NCBI RefSeq assembly: GCF_018406605.1
Contig: NZ_AP024545.1
Span: forward strand, 1,984,001 to 2,048,000
Origin: Noviluteimonas caseinilytica
GTDB lineage: Bacteria; Pseudomonadota; Gammaproteobacteria; Xanthomonadales; Xanthomonadaceae
DNA length: 64,000 nt
Direction: 5' to 3'
Positions 62,078 through 64,000 of this stretch are shown here, piece after piece. The notes under the pieces are model-generated. The model was not told where the DNA came from and made no database searches. It saw nothing but the letters and a program-made list of their open reading frames with translations. The translations under genes and the position numbers were made by a program. How positions within the stretch are numbered: position 1 is the first letter of the stretch; every line of letters begins with the position of its first letter.

Positions 62078-63813
62078 CATTTGACCCCGTGCATCCACCG
62101 TTTCAGGAACACGAACGTCAGCAACAGGAACGCGCCCGCCGACACGAGGCCGATGATCCACATCAGCTCGAACAGGTGCGCGTACTTGGCCGCCGCGGCA
62201 ACGGCATCGATCGCGCCGCTTTCCGGGATGTCGATCGACGCCAGCTTCCCGAACTGCGCCGCCAGCACTTCCGAATATGCCGTCGCCAGCCAGAAGCCGC
62301 CCATCATCAGGCCGACGACCTGCGCGACCGACAGCTGCGTCACCGCTGAAAGACCGATCGGCGACAGGCACATCTCGCCGATTTCCAGCAGCAGGTAAGC
62401 CAGCACCAGCCACCACACGCTTGCCATCGCGCCGGTCGCGGCGACGTGCTGCGTGGCCTGCAGCAACGGCAGGAACGCCAGCGCCGCGAACAACAACCCG
62501 AACACGCTCTTCAGCGGCTTGCTCGGATTCATGCCGCGCTTCTCCAGCCATGGCCACAGCCACGCGAAGAAGGGCGAGAGGATCACGACGAAGAACGAAC
62601 CAAGGAACGTGAGCGAACCCGCCGTCTGCGGCACCAGGATCACGTCGCGGAAACACGCCACCGCCATCGCGAGCGCCAGCACGATCACCGCGGTGGTCGC
62701 CAGCGCGTGGTTGCCGCGGTCGCTCGCCTTCAACGCGATCACGATGCCGATCGGCGTGCCCGCCATCAGGTACACCGACCACGGCACCGTGCCGCTGGCG
62801 TCGCTGACCATCGACGGGAACATGTCCTTCGTCATCAGGCGATCGGTGAAGGTGAGCCACGACCCGTAGGTCTGCTCGTACAAGGTGAAGAACACCAGCA
62901 CCGCCAGGATGATCACGATCAGCGCGAACATCTGCTGGCGCTGCACGCGATCGCAGCGCGCCACCAGGTACCAGGCGAACCACGCGAGGAACACCGCGGC
63001 CACCACGTGCATCGCGTTTTCCACCGTGGCCGTGCGCTGGATCAGCTGCCACACCACCGCCACGCCCGCGAACGACCCCAGGTAGATCCACCACTCGCGT
63101 GGCAACCCACCCACGCGTTCGCGCAACGCGACCGGATCGCGCGGCTCCGCGTGGCCATGCAGGTACTTCTGTCCCCACAGGAACATCGCCAGGCCCGCCA
63201 CCATGCCGATGCCCGCTGCGCCGAACCCGTACTTCCACCCGTAGGTCTCGCCGAGGAACGCGCAGATCAAGCCGGCGAACAACCCGCCAACGTTGATGCC
63301 CGCATAGAACAAGGTGAATCCGGAATCGCGCCGCGGATCATCGTCCGCGTACAGCTTGCCGACGATGGTGGAGATGTTCGGCTTCAAAAAGCCTACGCCC
63401 ATGATGATCAGCGCGAGCGAGAGGTAGAACACCTGCAGCGCGCCTTCGTCGCGCACGACCACGCCGTTCACCAGTCGGGCGTCCTGGCCTTCGAACGCCA
63501 TGCCGAAATGCCCGAGGCACAACAGCACGCCGCCGAGCACCACGGCCTTGCGCATCCCGAGCCAGCGATCCGCCAGCAGGCCGCCGATCACGGGCACCGC
63601 GTACACGAGCCCGCCGTATGCGCCGATCAATTCGTAGCCCGCGTCGTCGTTGAAGCGGTGGTGCTTCAGCAAATAGAGCAGCAGCAACGCCTTCATCCCG
63701 TAGAAGGAGAAGCGCTCCCACATCTCGGTGAAGAAGCAGACGAACACCCCCTTCGGGTGCCCCATGAAGTCCTCGCTGCGCGGGATGTCGGTGAAGGCGG
63801 TGACTGCGGACAC
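62077..63813 (-). CDS. Proton-dependent oligopeptide transporter (POT/PTR2 family), second copy
   Basis: A 578-aa inner-membrane peptide/H+ symporter. TM1 holds the ExxER motif (FTEMWERFSFYGMK), and later FYAGINVGGLFAG is the PTR signature. It has the lengthy DtpT-like loop and TM pair in the middle. It is only distantly similar to the copy at 26025-27662. GTG 63813 (VSAVTAFTDIPRSED) was chosen; an ATG at 63765 is possible but would cut into the N-terminus. Upstream is an intergenic region to a divergent gene start. Confidence 0.93.
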   Translation of the reverse strand: MSAVTAFTDIPRSEDFMGHPKGVFVCFFTEMWERFSFYGMKALLLLYLLKHHRFNDDAGYELIGAYGGLVYAVPVIGGLLADRWLGMRKAVVLGGVLLCLGHFGMAFEGQDARLVNGVVVRDEGALQVFYLSLALIIMGVGFLKPNISTIVGKLYADDDPRRDSGFTLFYAGINVGGLFAGLICAFLGETYGWKYGFGAAGIGMVAGLAMFLWGQKYLHGHAEPRDPVALRERVGGLPREWWIYLGSFAGVAVVWQLIQRTATVENAMHVVAAVFLAWFAWYLVARCDRVQRQQMFALIVIILAVLVFFTLYEQTYGSWLTFTDRLMTKDMFPSMVSDASGTVPWSVYLMAGTPIGIVIALKASDRGNHALATTAVIVLALAMAVACFRDVILVPQTAGSLTFLGSFFVVILSPFFAWLWPWLEKRGMNPSKPLKSVFGLLFAALAFLPLLQATQHVAATGAMASVWWLVLAYLLLEIGEMCLSPIGLSAVTQLSVAQVVGLMMGGFWLATAYSEVLAAQFGKLASIDIPESGAIDAVAAAAKYAHLFELMWIIGLVSAGAFLLLTFVFLKRWMHGVK

Positions 63814-63971
63814 GCGAGGCGACTCCGTGGGCGGCGTGGCCGGAGCATACCCTCGGCGCCCGCAAAGCCCCGCCCCGGCTGGACTTGGGGCCGGCCCCCG
63901 GCGTAGGGTTGGCCGCGCTTTTCGAACCAACCTGCGGACCGTGCGTCCGCGTCCTGCGAGGATCACGCCCC
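63814..63971. other. Divergent intergenic region at right edge
   Basis: 158 nt between the POT start and a probable rightward gene start. It is GC-rich with no convincing promoter hexamers. Confidence 0.4.
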
Positions 63972-64000
63972 GTGTCCCAACCCGCCACGCCCGGCCTCGC
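63972..64000 (+). CDS. Possible start of a rightward gene, truncated by window end
   Basis: GTG 63972 opens a frame reading MSQPATPGL, with GAGGA 12 nt upstream. Only nine codons are visible, so the product cannot be named. It would be divergent from the POT gene. Confidence 0.35.

Overview
This is a GC-rich chromosomal window with G/C at nearly every third codon position. The gene content (glycine-riboswitch gcvP, an rmlBACD block with a Xanthomonas-like GTG start, ESPR-type giant autotransporters, M14 secreted carboxypeptidase, TonB receptors, several POT-family transporters) points to a gammaproteobacterium of the Lysobacteraceae/Xanthomonadaceae, probably Lysobacter-like. That placement is inferred from family resemblance only. 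I saw no tRNA, rRNA, IS element, phage gene or CRISPR array, and no convincing frameshifted gene.

Left part (1-5.4 kb): the 3'-truncated ispB, a tandem glycine riboswitch in front of gcvP, a PilZ (c-di-GMP) protein and an orphan NarL/LuxR response regulator. Middle-left (5.5-24.3 kb): two very large paralogous type Va autotransporters (1851 and 2949 aa) flank ssb and the dTDP-L-rhamnose operon rfbBACD. The second carries an ESPR signal peptide and a passenger whose C-terminal half is built of RTX-like glycine/aspartate turns, including a 303-bp direct duplication.

Centre (24.4-45.6 kb): a cytosolic-type arylsulfatase, a POT peptide transporter, an Hpt protein overlapping a hybrid histidine kinase, a secreted M14 carboxypeptidase, dxs, a proline-rich pseudo-receiver-like protein next to a dispersed intergenic repeat, an HNH nuclease, a long-form acyl-CoA dehydrogenase with a LEA-like lipoprotein, and a three-gene minus-strand operon (TonB-dependent receptor, YfiR-like protein, hybrid histidine kinase with a CHASE8-like periplasmic domain). 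In that operon a YfiR-type periplasmic repressor appears to be paired with a histidine kinase instead of the usual diguanylate cyclase. This is the most interesting system candidate here.

Right part (45.7-64 kb): a YeeE/YedE sulfur-transport pair, an ECF sigma factor with a translationally coupled membrane protein, two VOC-fold proteins, many small membrane proteins of unknown function, a LytS/LytTR two-component pair, a RibD/DHFR-like reductase, a TMEM175-like channel, msrA, a PaaI-type thioesterase, a tandem pair of uncharacterised ~450-aa single-pass membrane proteins, and a second POT transporter sharing a strong bidirectional terminator with a small secreted protein. Genes are tightly packed, with many ATGA/GTGA couplings and three convergent pairs whose 3' ends overlap.
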